From Candidatus Cloacimonadota bacterium (GTDB lineage: Bacteria > Muiribacteriota > UBA6191): DNA of 64,000 bases. Positions 31,234 through 41,441 of the stretch are shown in pieces; the stretch's first letter is position 1, and every line of letters begins with the position of its first letter. The position numbers and the translations under genes were made by a program. The notes below the pieces were generated by a model, which saw only the letters and a program-made list of their open reading frames with translations, made no database searches and was not told the DNA's origin. The DNA is taken from assembly GCA_023954715.1 (NCBI GenBank), contig JAGSHD010000008.1, positions 1 to 64,000 of the forward strand. The letters are read 5' to 3'.

Positions 31234-34200
31234 GGCAATCAAAACGGTAGCTACTATTGGTTTAGCTTTTGTAACAGGAGGTTGGTCGGCTGCTGTATTG
31301 GCTGGAGGTTCAATTTACATTCAGCGTAAGCAACAAAAAAAGATGTTGGCTCAACAATCAGCTTTGTTTTCTCAGAGTCAAATTCAAGGTATGACAGGGA
31401 TGATTAAAGATTCAGCCAGTCCAAAAAAACTCTATTTTGGTAAAAATATAAAGTTTTCGGGTAACGTAGTTTATGCCAACCAAGATCCTAATGATAACAA
31501 GTTTTTAATTTTGGTGATTGCTTTAGCTCCTCATTCACTTGGTGACTTAAAGTGTGTTTATTTAAATGATGATAAGTTAATTTATGATCATGATACTTCA
31601 AACGAAAATGGATACACTTGGCAAGTTTTTAAAAACACAGATCCTGATGGTATTAACTATGGGTCTACTGCTCAATTTAGATATCATAATGAAGGAATGG
31701 AAGTTGATCATGCCTTAAACTTTGAACACTCCGCTACATGGACTCAAGATCATAGGTTAAAAGGGGCATCCTATCTAATAGCTAAACTTTATTTTGATCA
31801 AAATATTTATACAGCTATTCCTAATATTTCTGTAGTGACTGATGGCATGTTGTTTGATACTACTTTAAACAATACAGTGGAGAGATCTCAAAACTTTGCT
31901 GATGTAATCTATTGGTATTTAACAAATAAAGAGTTTGGTTTTGGTGAAGACTTAGATTTAATTAATATGAGTTCGTTTATTGATGCTTGGCATAAGTGTA
32001 ACCACACAATGACAACAGGTGAAAAACGATATTCAATTACTGGCTTACTCAATACTGGCGAGTCTCCCAAAGATAATATGTTGATGTTGTTGGAGTGTTG
32101 CAATGGACGTTTAGTATTTGATGGAGAATGGAGACTACTAATAGGATATCAACAGCCTATTATTGAAATTACAAAGGGAGACTTTTTAGGTCCAATTCAA
32201 CATCAACCAAAAGGATCAGAAGCTGATATATTTAATTCAATTCAAGGAGTTTATATTGGAGAAAATGGAAACCCCGATGAGTTCCCTCAAGTGTCTGTTC
32301 AAGAGTACATTGATCAAGATGGAGGTAAAAAACTCTGGACTCAACTTGATTTACCATTAATAGATAATAAAAACACAGCCTATCGTATAGCTACAATACA
32401 TTTAGAAAGAGCTAGAAATCAATATGTAATTTCTGGTTCAATCAATTCAAAAATCGATGATATTAAATGTGGAGATACGGTTTTTTATAGTGATGAAAGA
32501 CTTGGTTTTACAAACAAAACTTTTGAAGTCATTGATTTAATCAGAGACAATAAAAATAATACAATTTCTGGTGAAGTTGTTTTGAAGTCTACTAAAGAAA
32601 GTGACTTTGATGATGTTTTAACTCCTGTTAATAATGCGATACCATATTTACAATTAGCAGATCCAAGAAAGATAGATCCTCCAAGCAATTTGGTGGTAGT
32701 AGAAGAGTTAATTCGCATAGCAGACACTTTTGATAACAGAATCAAATTATCATGGGTTGAGCCACAAGTTGGCTTTGTTTCTAACTATGAGGTGAAGTAC
32801 AAAAAGTTAGATGGAAGTGAAATAAATATTGGTGTTTTAGCTAATGTTTTAAATACAGAGTTCTTCTTATCTGATACAGGAGACTATGAGTTTTTTGTGA
32901 GAGCTATCTCTCAAGCTAATACAAGGTCTCTTTGGTTAAGTGTTACAAAAGAAATATTTGGTAAAAAACTGCCACCTCAAGATGTATCAAATGTATTGGT
33001 TGATTTTCAAGAAACTTCAATAAGAGTTTCATGGGACCCATGCCCTGATCTTGATTATTTACAAACTAGATTAAAGTTTCCTTTTACACGAGAGATTGCA
33101 GGGACATACTTTGATATTACAAACTTAGAGTTTTGGTATTTTATTCCAGGGATATACTCGCTTGGTCTAGTTCATGTTGATACTAGCAATAATGTTTCAC
33201 AAAATGAAAATACAATCCAAATAGAAATTGTAAAACCTAATTCTCCATCGTTAAAATCTCAAGTTTTTAATAACCAAGTAGAAGTATTTTGGGAGACACC
33301 AATAAGTACCTCTTTTCCTGTGAGGTCATATAAAATCTATAAGAGGGTGTGGATTACTCCGTATCTCAATCAACTAACTTTTATTAAAGAAGTTTCTTCA
33401 AACTATGTATTGATCACTGAGCTTGAAAGTGGTTTGTATGATTATGCAGTGGTATCGATAGATTCAGTTGGTAACAGTTCGAATGTATCAAACTTATCTG
33501 TAGATGTTGGAGATCCAGTTGGATTTGATTTTATCTCTAGCTATGAAGATCACTTTGAAAATGTAGCAGGTTATGAAAATCTACAAGATATAGATGGAGG
33601 ACTAAGCCCAAATATCAATACAACTGAAAGTATGAATGATTGGATTAACCGTTTAATCACATCAGAAAGTGATGCGATTAGCGATTTGGTAGCAAGTGGG
33701 GGAGAGTATTTTGGTCAACCATTTATAAGTACTTCAAGATATACCACTAAAGTTTTTGATCTAGGTGGACCAGTCAATTCAGCAAAGTTTAAATTTGAGT
33801 TGTTTCAGACCCTGATTGACCAAGAAAACCAATATATTTGGACCATTAAAACATCTACAGATGGCACTAATTGGAATGTTTTTGAAAACCAAAATCAAGC
33901 ATTTGGGTTAAATATTAGATATGTACAGGCAGTGATTGACTTTATACCTACAGTTGATGGATATAGCTTTTTAGACAAAGTTAAATTATCGGTATTTGCT
34001 GAGACTCAAGATGATAATGGTGCTCTTTTGGTTTCAAAAGATGATGTTTTAGGAACAGAGATATTTTTCAATAAAAACTTTACTGATGTGAGTTATGTAA
34101 ACGCTGTTTCCTATAACAATGGTTTCTCTCTTATTGTAAATTTTTCTGATACTGCTTATCCGACAAGCTTCTTTGTAAAACTAAGAGATCAAAATGGTTT

Positions 34201-34243
34201 GAGAGTAAATGGATATATAAATTGGGTAGCTAGGGGTAAATAA
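31226..34243 (+). CDS. Tail tip / host specificity protein, gpJ-like
   Basis: The 1005-residue protein begins with a Gly/Ala-rich hydrophobic segment (VATIGLAFVTGGWSAAVLAG) as in many J-type proteins, followed by baseplate-hub-like domains (YLTNKEFGFGEDLDLINMSS, RLVFDGEWRLLIGY). From about residue 485 it has two to three fibronectin type III-like repeats (IKLSWVEPQVGFVSNYEVKY, IRVSWDPCPD, VEVFWETPIS). It contacts the receptor and anchors the fibres. Confidence 0.85.
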   Translation: MGKAIKTVATIGLAFVTGGWSAAVLAGGSIYIQRKQQKKMLAQQSALFSQSQIQGMTGMIKDSASPKKLYFGKNIKFSGNVVYANQDPNDNKFLILVIALAPHSLGDLKCVYLNDDKLIYDHDTSNENGYTWQVFKNTDPDGINYGSTAQFRYHNEGMEVDHALNFEHSATWTQDHRLKGASYLIAKLYFDQNIYTAIPNISVVTDGMLFDTTLNNTVERSQNFADVIYWYLTNKEFGFGEDLDLINMSSFIDAWHKCNHTMTTGEKRYSITGLLNTGESPKDNMLMLLECCNGRLVFDGEWRLLIGYQQPIIEITKGDFLGPIQHQPKGSEADIFNSIQGVYIGENGNPDEFPQVSVQEYIDQDGGKKLWTQLDLPLIDNKNTAYRIATIHLERARNQYVISGSINSKIDDIKCGDTVFYSDERLGFTNKTFEVIDLIRDNKNNTISGEVVLKSTKESDFDDVLTPVNNAIPYLQLADPRKIDPPSNLVVVEELIRIADTFDNRIKLSWVEPQVGFVSNYEVKYKKLDGSEINIGVLANVLNTEFFLSDTGDYEFFVRAISQANTRSLWLSVTKEIFGKKLPPQDVSNVLVDFQETSIRVSWDPCPDLDYLQTRLKFPFTREIAGTYFDITNLEFWYFIPGIYSLGLVHVDTSNNVSQNENTIQIEIVKPNSPSLKSQVFNNQVEVFWETPISTSFPVRSYKIYKRVWITPYLNQLTFIKEVSSNYVLITELESGLYDYAVVSIDSVGNSSNVSNLSVDVGDPVGFDFISSYEDHFENVAGYENLQDIDGGLSPNINTTESMNDWINRLITSESDAISDLVASGGEYFGQPFISTSRYTTKVFDLGGPVNSAKFKFELFQTLIDQENQYIWTIKTSTDGTNWNVFENQNQAFGLNIRYVQAVIDFIPTVDGYSFLDKVKLSVFAETQDDNGALLVSKDDVLGTEIFFNKNFTDVSYVNAVSYNNGFSLIVNFSDTAYPTSFFVKLRDQNGLRVNGYINWVARGK

Positions 34244-34246
34244 GAT

Positions 34247-36484
34247 ATGAGCACTTTTGCAGATTTAAATGATTCAACTAAGGTGATTGATTTTTTGGAT
34301 AGAGTAAATGAGTTTTTAAAGTCTTTAGCTAAGATGAATTTATCTACAGTTACTAACTTAGAAGATGGGTATTATCAAATTGTAAACGGTCAGTTTCAAC
34401 TAAGACAGTCAGGGACTTGGATAAACGTAAACCCAAAGTTATCAAACCTTGTAGATGGAGAGTTAGTAGCTACCGATTCAAACGGAAACATTTACTCAAC
34501 AGGTAAAAACATTTCACATTTTTATGATCATAGCTCGTTTAACTCAGGAGTTTTAGGTAGCTCCCATATACCAAATCAAGCAGATGGTTCATTTTATATA
34601 GTATCCAATGTAAATCAAGCGATTACAAAGGGACATACTACTTCAATATCAGTAGATAAAAAAGGACCTTTTCGCTTACCACCGACTGGTGGCATTACTA
34701 ATCAGGTTTTAAAGGTTGGACCTAGTGGAGCATTAATCTGGTCAAATGATAATGATACAACTTATGGGGTTGGTGATGGAGGATTAAGTGAAAAAAACTT
34801 TACTACCACTTTAAGTAACAAGTTAAATGGTATTTCTGATAATGCTAATTATTATACTCATCCAACAGGTGATGGTAACTCACATGTTCCTGCCTTTGCT
34901 AGTCAATCCAAGGTCTTAGGATATAAGGGAGGACAAGTTGCTTGGGTTAATGAGTCAGAAGCTTTTGGAGCTTATGCCAGTGTTACTTGGTCTACTCCAA
35001 ATAATGCACCTATTCAAGATCAGGTTCAAGTGGTTGGATCAATTGATATTGAAAGAGCTGGCAAAGTATTAACATCAGTGACTTATGGTACTTTTCAATT
35101 AAGTTTAGCATCTCTTGGTTTTACAGGTTCAAAAACAGCTAACAATTACATTCACCCAAATAGTGATGGCAATCGACATATTCCAGTTGGTGGCACAGAT
35201 GGTCAGGTTTTAAAAACGGATGGTGCTGGTAACTATGAATGGATTGATCAAGCATCAGGAGTAACTGGCTCTACCTATGTAAGCATATCAGCACCGCATA
35301 CAACAGACTTTTTAGATTCTAGTGGGGAATTATCGTCTCGGTCTACTACAGATTTTGCAGGAGCAATTGTAAGAACAGACGAGTACTTGATTATTAGCGA
35401 CAATAATACAAATGACAACTCAAACCCTTATAACGACTATTTATTCTTTAAAAACTTAGAAACAGATATCTGGACAAAAATAACAACATCTTGTCATACA
35501 CCTTCTGTTTTAAAGTCTACAGATGGTAGGGCGATAGTATGGAATAACAAATTAATAGTCATTAGTAATCATCATTATAATTCACAAGGTAAGTTAGATC
35601 TAATTGATTTAGATACATTGGCTGTGACAAATGGGTCATCGTTTGCGACCCATGGTAAAAAAATATCAGATGGAGCAGTTTTAGTTGGGGATGAACTTTA
35701 TTTTCCTTATGTTTTAAAAGTAGGTCAGACACCAGTAAAAGGAATACTTTGTAAATACAATTTAGCTACGTTTGTACATTCTAATCATGACTTTTCGAGT
35801 TGGTGGAATACAAATGTACGTGCTGGATCGTGCTATATTTTTTCAGTTTCAAAAAGCAAAAAATCAAATCATCTTTTATTGGGTGCTAGACATGAGACTA
35901 CACCATACGACCAGAGAGTGATTGAGTATGACTATATCAACGAAAGCGTTACGGACTCGATTGATTTAACTACAAAAGTTTCAAACTGGGGATCAGATCC
36001 AGCTTATATGTTTGAGCATTTAAACTATCACTATGTTTGTCCTAGCTCAACAGTTAGAGACTCTAATGATCTTTTATCATATATCAGAATTGATAGTTCA
36101 GTGGGAGTATCTACAGCTACAAAATTACAAGCTTCTGGATTAACCCCATTTTTATCCAATACGACAGCATCCCATTATCCAGTTAGAGCGAGTGGTGTAA
36201 GAAATGGATTTATAGCTTTTAATACTCCATACACATACAACGGTGATCATGCAGTTATGTTTTTAAACCTAACTACAAATCAAGTACAGGCAAAAATAGA
36301 TGGAACATCACTGGGTCAATACTCTCAAGTTACCTCCACAAAAACAATACGCATACTTGATTTTGCTTGGGGAGAGGAGTTCGAAATATTTGCCCTCACT
36401 GGCTTGTGGGATTTATCGGGGGGCTCTAACAATAATATACATGTAAGATTTAGACAAAAAATTGATATTAGGAGTATAAGCTAA
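34247..36484 (+). CDS. Tail fibre with beta-propeller-like C-terminal half
   Basis: The 745-residue protein has an N-terminal attachment region and fibre repeats such as YTHPTGDGNSHVPA and YIHPNSDGNRHIPVGGTDGQ, typical of phage fibres with HxH-like turns. The C-terminal half (from about residue 345) is rich in strands (AIVWNNKLIVISN, DGAVLVGDELYFPYVLKV) and looks like a propeller or similar receptor-binding domain. It starts 3 bases after the tip gene and overlaps the next gene by one base. Confidence 0.75.
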   Translation: MSTFADLNDSTKVIDFLDRVNEFLKSLAKMNLSTVTNLEDGYYQIVNGQFQLRQSGTWINVNPKLSNLVDGELVATDSNGNIYSTGKNISHFYDHSSFNSGVLGSSHIPNQADGSFYIVSNVNQAITKGHTTSISVDKKGPFRLPPTGGITNQVLKVGPSGALIWSNDNDTTYGVGDGGLSEKNFTTTLSNKLNGISDNANYYTHPTGDGNSHVPAFASQSKVLGYKGGQVAWVNESEAFGAYASVTWSTPNNAPIQDQVQVVGSIDIERAGKVLTSVTYGTFQLSLASLGFTGSKTANNYIHPNSDGNRHIPVGGTDGQVLKTDGAGNYEWIDQASGVTGSTYVSISAPHTTDFLDSSGELSSRSTTDFAGAIVRTDEYLIISDNNTNDNSNPYNDYLFFKNLETDIWTKITTSCHTPSVLKSTDGRAIVWNNKLIVISNHHYNSQGKLDLIDLDTLAVTNGSSFATHGKKISDGAVLVGDELYFPYVLKVGQTPVKGILCKYNLATFVHSNHDFSSWWNTNVRAGSCYIFSVSKSKKSNHLLLGARHETTPYDQRVIEYDYINESVTDSIDLTTKVSNWGSDPAYMFEHLNYHYVCPSSTVRDSNDLLSYIRIDSSVGVSTATKLQASGLTPFLSNTTASHYPVRASGVRNGFIAFNTPYTYNGDHAVMFLNLTTNQVQAKIDGTSLGQYSQVTSTKTIRILDFAWGEEFEIFALTGLWDLSGGSNNNIHVRFRQKIDIRSIS

Positions 36485-36747
36485 TGGCAGACTTATTGGA
36501 TTTAGATCCCACCGAGATAAAAAATAATAAAATAGCTGTTTTAAAGGCAGTAGTAAGAACTGAGCTTGCAAAAGAAGATAGAGATATTTTGATAAACTCT
36601 GAGCTAATATCTCAAGATAAAAAAAATACTATTTTAGCTGAAAGACAAGTTATATATCTGTCCTATTTGGCTAAAAAATCAGAGTTAAAATCTTTAACAG
36701 ATATGATTGATATTTTTAACTTCAGAACCAATATCTACGAAGAGTAA
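36484..36747 (+). CDS. Small helical protein between fibre genes
   Basis: The 87-residue protein (LLDLDPTEIKNNKIAVLKAV, LVRTELAKEDRD-like helix, AERQVIYLSYLAKKSEL) is entirely helical by eye. It starts in the stop of the fibre gene (TAATG) and is followed after 9 bases by the next fibre. It may be a fibre assembly chaperone. No family is recognised. Confidence 0.55.
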   Translation: MADLLDLDPTEIKNNKIAVLKAVVRTELAKEDRDILINSELISQDKKNTILAERQVIYLSYLAKKSELKSLTDMIDIFNFRTNIYEE

Positions 36748-36756
36748 AGGGTAGAT

Positions 36757-38370
36757 ATGCAAAATCAAATATGGAACCCAAACCCTGCTTTAGATAGTTA
36801 CGATAGCGACTTGATCGAGTTTATTGCAGAACAACAAAAGTATGCATTAAGAAATACAAGACTTTGGGAAAAAGGACATTTTTATTATCCATTTGCCAAC
36901 GAATCTACTAAGCTAGTAGATATTATAAAAGGTAATAATTTGGCTCGACATACTAGCTATGGTCCTGGTGTGATACTCCAGTCAGTTGAAACAGTAAACT
37001 CTCAAATTCAAACTGTTGCAAATAATGCCAATGAATCAAAATATATAATTCCTTCAGGTTTATATCCAGAACAACCAAAAAAGTCTACCTTTGCTTTTAA
37101 CGCATACATTGAAGCTGGTTGTTTAGATGGAGGATACTTGATACAGATTAATGAGGCAAACTCGTTAGGTCACTATGTAAACCCTTCTGGGTCAAGATTT
37201 GTAAACGGATTTGGATACAATAATTTAGCAAACTATTACTCTAGTTATACCGTACCAACTCCAGGTTGGCATCACTATGTTTGTTCTATTGAATGGCTCG
37301 ATAATAACGATGTTATTAGTACTATACATAGAGATGGAGTAATTGTGTTTTCGATTGTTTATAGTGGCTATACACCCTCAAGAATGAGTACAGCGCATGG
37401 AAACTCTTTGTTTGCTACAAGTTATTTTGGAGGATCAAGTTTTGGATACTCAGCCAATAATATTTATCACGCTACTGAAATATTTACACAGGAAGAAATT
37501 TTAGACTTATACAATAAATCAGGTATCGTTCATCACCTGCCAAATACTAGCCCTAAAATAACTCCAGGGATATATTTATTAGACGATCCAGATTTAGAGG
37601 AAGTTATATCTATTTCTCCTGACGTAATTGGCTCAGGTTCGGTTGGATATCGACAAAATGATGGTAGTAACAGTTTGTTTTTCAACGGTAGCGAATGGGA
37701 TAACCAAGATACTTTGCAAAACTCTTTAAATGTCATGAATGAAAATTTGTCTAGTTTGTTACTTCCAAATCAAAAATGGAAACCAGAGCTGTTTTTGAAT
37801 TCAGATGGTTATCAAGAGCCAAGCATAGGGCAAATTACAGTTTCTTATAATCTAAATGAACCACCCACAGTTCATGCAGGAGCAAATAAACCTATATCGG
37901 GAGAACTAAAAGTAGGTGACTCCCTTTTAATATTTTCTGATGCTTCAATCTCTGATGATGTAGCAGTGCTTTATTATCAGATTGATGGAGGGCAACCCAT
38001 TTATATTAAAAAAGAGTTATACGCTACTCTTCAAGAAGCTTTAAACAATCTAATTTTTGATACTTCAGGCTTGTCTGGTGGATCTCATAACATAACACTG
38101 ACTGGTATTGATGACTTTAATGATCAGTTGGTTGTACCTAGTTCAACTACTTTAACATTAGTTGATGGCTTGATAGAAAAAATAGATGGTCTAGCTACTT
38201 TAGTGAATGATTTAAATCAAAATATAATATCGGATCAATTTGTTGAACCAGACGGGACTATTATCCGTAAAAACTCATTAGGGCAAACTTTAGCAAGGTA
38301 TGTAACAACTAGAGGAACAGTCTTTGAAAACCCAAAGGCTGTAACATCAATAGTTAGGATTATCGAATGA
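36757..38370 (+). CDS. Second tail fibre with LamG/concanavalin-like domain
   Basis: The 537-residue protein contains a LamG-like sandwich at about residues 95-255: TFAFNAYIEAGCLDGGYLIQ, TPGWHHYVCSIEWLDNNDVI, ATEIFTQEEILDLYNKSG. The GWHHY and AEIFTQEEI phrases are typical of this fold in phage adhesins. The C-terminal part has an Ig-like segment (NKPISGELKVGDSLLIFSDA) and a coiled coil. It is a likely glycan- or surface-binding fibre. It overlaps the next small frame by 4 bases. Confidence 0.75.
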   Translation: MQNQIWNPNPALDSYDSDLIEFIAEQQKYALRNTRLWEKGHFYYPFANESTKLVDIIKGNNLARHTSYGPGVILQSVETVNSQIQTVANNANESKYIIPSGLYPEQPKKSTFAFNAYIEAGCLDGGYLIQINEANSLGHYVNPSGSRFVNGFGYNNLANYYSSYTVPTPGWHHYVCSIEWLDNNDVISTIHRDGVIVFSIVYSGYTPSRMSTAHGNSLFATSYFGGSSFGYSANNIYHATEIFTQEEILDLYNKSGIVHHLPNTSPKITPGIYLLDDPDLEEVISISPDVIGSGSVGYRQNDGSNSLFFNGSEWDNQDTLQNSLNVMNENLSSLLLPNQKWKPELFLNSDGYQEPSIGQITVSYNLNEPPTVHAGANKPISGELKVGDSLLIFSDASISDDVAVLYYQIDGGQPIYIKKELYATLQEALNNLIFDTSGLSGGSHNITLTGIDDFNDQLVVPSSTTLTLVDGLIEKIDGLATLVNDLNQNIISDQFVEPDGTIIRKNSLGQTLARYVTTRGTVFENPKAVTSIVRIIE

Positions 38371-38522
38371 ACTTGATTTTACCACTAGGATCCGATACAC
38401 GAGACTTTGCTTCTCTGATCGAAACAAGAGAGCCTACAATAAAGCTAGATATAAGAGAGAATCAAATCATTGTGATATCAAAGCTAAAGCAAAAAATAAT
38501 CATTAAGGATGACTCAAAATGA
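38367..38522 (+). CDS. Short coupled protein (51 aa)
   Basis: The frame starts ATG at 38367 within the preceding stop (ATGA) and stops within the next start (ATGA at 38519-38522). It encodes MNLILPLGSDTRDFASLIET and a basic tail (KLKQKIIIKDDSK). Coupling on both sides makes translation likely. Function unknown. Confidence 0.5.
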   Translation: MNLILPLGSDTRDFASLIETREPTIKLDIRENQIIVISKLKQKIIIKDDSK

Positions 38523-38863
38523 CAGAATATCAGTTAATTCAAGGAGAGAGTTCTCAATCTTTTGATATAGGTTATGCAGATCCAGATACAGGAGAGTTAG
38601 TTGTATTAGGTGCTGATGATTTGTGTACCTTACATGTAGTTCAAAGTATTCAAAATCAAAAAGAGCAAGCTATTGTAGAGTTAAATAGTTTTCCTAAATC
38701 ATTAGACGGTTTGTATTTCAAAACCAAACTTAAACCAAGTGATTCAGAGTTATTGAAAAGTGGAGACTATTACATTGTTTGGAAGCTCGTCAATATAGCT
38801 AAAGATTTTGCTTTAGAGCATCAAGCAAAGCTAAAAGTTTTACCAAGTGGAATCCATAATTAA
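38519..38863 (+). CDS. Late phage protein with BppU/gp15-like beta fold
   Basis: The 114-residue protein (LIQGESSQSFDIGYADPDTG, ELVVLGADDLCTLHVVQSI, KSGDYYIVWKLVNIAKDF) is all-beta. The phrase at its N-terminus (VQGDSxxFxIxxxDxDG) resembles small phage Ig-like or baseplate-upper proteins. It is the last gene before the lysis cassette. The role is uncertain, but its place suggests a virion accessory protein. Confidence 0.55.
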   Translation: MTEYQLIQGESSQSFDIGYADPDTGELVVLGADDLCTLHVVQSIQNQKEQAIVELNSFPKSLDGLYFKTKLKPSDSELLKSGDYYIVWKLVNIAKDFALEHQAKLKVLPSGIHN

Positions 38864-38875
38864 AAGGAGTGAAAA

Positions 38876-39118
38876 TTGGCTGAATCCAAAAATAATATAA
38901 CTGTAGATAGAACCTTGCTAGGTCTATGTGTTTCATTGTCCATCTTTTTGTATAGTCAGCTAAATCAAAAGTTAGATAAAATTACTTATGAAAGGGATAA
39001 ACTTGAGATTAAAACTCTTTATCGAGATATCACTAAGCAAAACACACAACTTCTAAACGAACTAACAGAACTAAGAACCACTATAAAGATTTTATACAAA
39101 ATAGGGAGGGACAAATGA
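38876..39118 (+). CDS. Small membrane-anchored coiled-coil protein, lysis cassette (homologue of 450-695)
   Basis: The 80-residue protein uses a TTG start after AAAGGAG and is nearly identical to the prophage A protein from NITVDRTLLGLCVSLSIFLY through the coiled coil. One membrane helix (about 13-29) is followed by a cytoplasmic or periplasmic helix. It overlaps the following gene by 4 bases. The strong conservation next to unrelated endolysins shows that it is not endolysin-specific. Confidence 0.7.
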   Translation: MAESKNNITVDRTLLGLCVSLSIFLYSQLNQKLDKITYERDKLEIKTLYRDITKQNTQLLNELTELRTTIKILYKIGRDK

Positions 39119-39576
39119 GAAAACTAAGCAAACTAAGAGGATCGACTTTTACCGATAGTATTTTTGCATCAGGTGTTGGATATATCAAAGGTAAGAGGGC
39201 TGTTGCATTGCCATCTAGACATGCTTTAAATCGATGGGTTAAGCTGACTTTACCGGAGACTGGTAAATCAACTATTGTCCAGGTACTAGATGTTGGCCCT
39301 TATCTTTGGTGGGATGATCAATTTGTTTTAATGGGAGCAAGGCCACTAGTTGAAACCTTAAACTATTATCAAATTCCTTTTCCAAAGAGAGGTGCTTATC
39401 CTTGGCATAAAATTTCATACTCAGGCAAAATTCCCCCTTCAAAAGCATCTATCGATTTGACTCCAGAAGTTTGGCAAGATCTTGGGGTTGATAAATCCAT
39501 TGATGAGTTGAAATCATATTCCAATAATAATTTGATCGTAGAGTGGTTTGTAAAAAATGACGGGGCTATCTCATGA
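39115..39576 (+). CDS. Double-psi beta-barrel (RlpA-like) lysis protein
   Basis: The 153-residue protein contains VALPSRHALNRWVKLTLPET and IVQVLDVGPYLWWDDQFV (Asp59 in LDVGP), the signature of RlpA/expansin-type double-psi barrels. Members cut or bind peptidoglycan. It takes the slot of the GH108 endolysin in prophage A, so it is probably the endolysin, possibly a lytic transglycosylase. No signal peptide is visible. It overlaps both neighbours by 4 bases. Confidence 0.7.
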   Translation: MRKLSKLRGSTFTDSIFASGVGYIKGKRAVALPSRHALNRWVKLTLPETGKSTIVQVLDVGPYLWWDDQFVLMGARPLVETLNYYQIPFPKRGAYPWHKISYSGKIPPSKASIDLTPEVWQDLGVDKSIDELKSYSNNNLIVEWFVKNDGAIS

Positions 39577-39977
39577 ATTTATTGAAATTAGTTACAGGTG
39601 GTTTATTAGAAAAGATTATTGATCGAACCCTACCTAATAAAATGAGTCAAGAAGACAAACTTAATTTGACTCAAGCTTTTGAAATGGAGCTTCAAAATGC
39701 TCAAAGAGATTTAATTTTAAGCGAGAGCTCAAGCAAAGACTCCTATGTTTCAAGAGCAAGACCAACCTTTTTGTATCTAGTCTACTTGATATTGGCTTTT
39801 AACTTTATAATTGTACCAATCTTTAATCAGGTTTTTGCATTGATCATATCACTGTATGGAGGTAGTCCATTTAGTTTTGAAGCTGTACCTCTACCACCAG
39901 ATCTATACTCACTTTTTAAGATAGTTATGCTTGGTTATATTGGTGGAAGAACCTACGAAAAAACCAAATCGGTATAA
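39573..39977 (+). CDS. Holin, 3TM-type
   Basis: The 134-residue protein begins with an amphipathic segment, then a helix (LTQAFEMELQNAQRDLILSE), SRARPTFLYLVYLILAFNFI as a first membrane helix, a second one near PIFNQVFALIISLYG, and a C-terminal KIVMLGYIGGRTYEK. The RPxxxY and GYxGGRTxEK phrases are typical of 3TM-family phage holins. It ends about 30 bases before the moron promoter. Confidence 0.75.
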   Translation: MNLLKLVTGGLLEKIIDRTLPNKMSQEDKLNLTQAFEMELQNAQRDLILSESSSKDSYVSRARPTFLYLVYLILAFNFIIVPIFNQVFALIISLYGGSPFSFEAVPLPPDLYSLFKIVMLGYIGGRTYEKTKSV

Positions 39978-40008
39978 ACAATAGGCGAAAGTTACACAAA
40001 AATAAATC

Positions 40009-40038
40009 TTGATAATTTAGAGCAATTTACCGTATAGT
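40009..40038 (+). promoter_or_regulatory. Promoter of the prophage B solenoid moron
   Basis: TTGATA (40009-40014), an 18-base spacer and TATAGT (40033-40038) match the arrangement at 1819-1848 in prophage A. It lies about 35 bases before the ATG. Confidence 0.65.
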
Positions 40039-40073
40039 TAATAGCAATTATTAATTTAAAAGGGTAGTGCAAA

Positions 40074-41348
40074 ATGGCTAACAAAAACAAGATTATTAGA
40101 TCGATTAATGAGTGGATATCTTTCCAAAACAAGACTAGAAAGGTCTTTGAAAAGTTTGTTAGTGGTAAAATATCAGATAAAAAATTTAATGATTATCGTT
40201 TAGATAATTTGTATCTTTTTCTTTCAGAAGAGCAGCTAGAGCTTAATCTTGATTGCTTTATACAAATCAATACACTTCATATTTGTTCAGCAGTAGTGGA
40301 CTTAATCGTTGTTAAAAACTTTGATGTAATACAAGAGATTAAATTTAGTGATTGTTTAATTGGTGAACTTGAAGTTTATGATAGTAATATTAATAAAATA
40401 CAGATTAATAATTGCACCATCGGGTTTTTAGATTGTGTTTCATTGCAGTGTAAAAGTTTTCGCCTTTTTGATAGTTCTATTGATGAAGTAAATCTTATAC
40501 GATCTAAGTTTAAATTTTTACGATTATACAAAACAATGATTGAGTTGGGTAATGTAGATTTATGTACGTTTTTTACTAGTGTAATCAAGGTTTGTGATAT
40601 AAGACAGATTCATATTGGTGAAGCACTAATGCCAATCATAAGTATCGATGATCAAACTTCTCTTGAAACTACTATTTGTTTTTTAACTTACTTAAAGAGT
40701 AAGGATATAAACCATCATATCCAAAACTACTTTGATCTAGGTGGAATGGTATGCCAAGAGACCCAAAATTACTTAGAGATAAAAAACTCCTCCATTTGGG
40801 TATTTGATGATAAATCAAATGGGCTAATGGCTACCTTTTTAAATGAGTTTCCCCAATTTTTAACAAAATTTAATATTGATATAGCTAGTATGGATATCCA
40901 TGTTGGTTATCCTTGTGCTGGCAAAGTATCCATATCTATTTCTGATGACACAAACAAACAAGAGTTTTACAAACTCTTTCATGCCTATACTGCTTTTTTA
41001 CTAATGTCTCATGGTAAGAGCTTTCATCTTGAGCCAGTATTGCAAGATCAAATCAAAGAGCAAAATCTAAATGAGCTTTGTTTGTTAAAAGATCTTAACG
41101 ATCAATTCAAAATGTTTGACCCACGTTTCAGAAAGCTAGAAAGTCTCTGGCATGTGAAAGAGACTATCTTACAATCACTCCAAACAAACCAAGCTCTAAT
41201 CAACTGCGTAGAAGACCTCAAAACAGATGTTTCTAAGCTAAAGTTGACCGTATCCATGCAAGACCAAAGGATGCTTAGAGCTGCTGAGTATATCGCTGGG
41301 CTTCAAGGTGTAGATAGGCGTGGGGTGGGGTTGCGTAAGGTGAATTAG
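40074..41348 (+). CDS. Beta-solenoid moron with extra C-terminal domain (homologue of 1885-2748)
   Basis: The first 240 residues follow the prophage A protein closely: INEWISFQN, repeats such as IKFSDCLIGELEVYDS and IQINNCTIGFLDCVSL, then IGEALMPII and YFDLGGMVCQ. About 150 further residues include SSIWVFDDKSNGLMATFLNE and a KVSISISDDTNKQEFYKLFH unit, then coiled coil. The gene has its own conserved promoter and precedes the restriction-modification cargo. Function unknown. The A protein diverges or is truncated right where this domain begins. Confidence 0.75.
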   Translation: MANKNKIIRSINEWISFQNKTRKVFEKFVSGKISDKKFNDYRLDNLYLFLSEEQLELNLDCFIQINTLHICSAVVDLIVVKNFDVIQEIKFSDCLIGELEVYDSNINKIQINNCTIGFLDCVSLQCKSFRLFDSSIDEVNLIRSKFKFLRLYKTMIELGNVDLCTFFTSVIKVCDIRQIHIGEALMPIISIDDQTSLETTICFLTYLKSKDINHHIQNYFDLGGMVCQETQNYLEIKNSSIWVFDDKSNGLMATFLNEFPQFLTKFNIDIASMDIHVGYPCAGKVSISISDDTNKQEFYKLFHAYTAFLLMSHGKSFHLEPVLQDQIKEQNLNELCLLKDLNDQFKMFDPRFRKLESLWHVKETILQSLQTNQALINCVEDLKTDVSKLKLTVSMQDQRMLRAAEYIAGLQGVDRRGVGLRKVN

Positions 41349-41441
41349 GGCTAAAAAATTCCCGTTGTTTTGACTTTCTATTTTTGTTTAAAAGTGCTAA
41401 CTTTGTATCCAGAGTTTTAATACAAATTTTTGTAGGTAAAA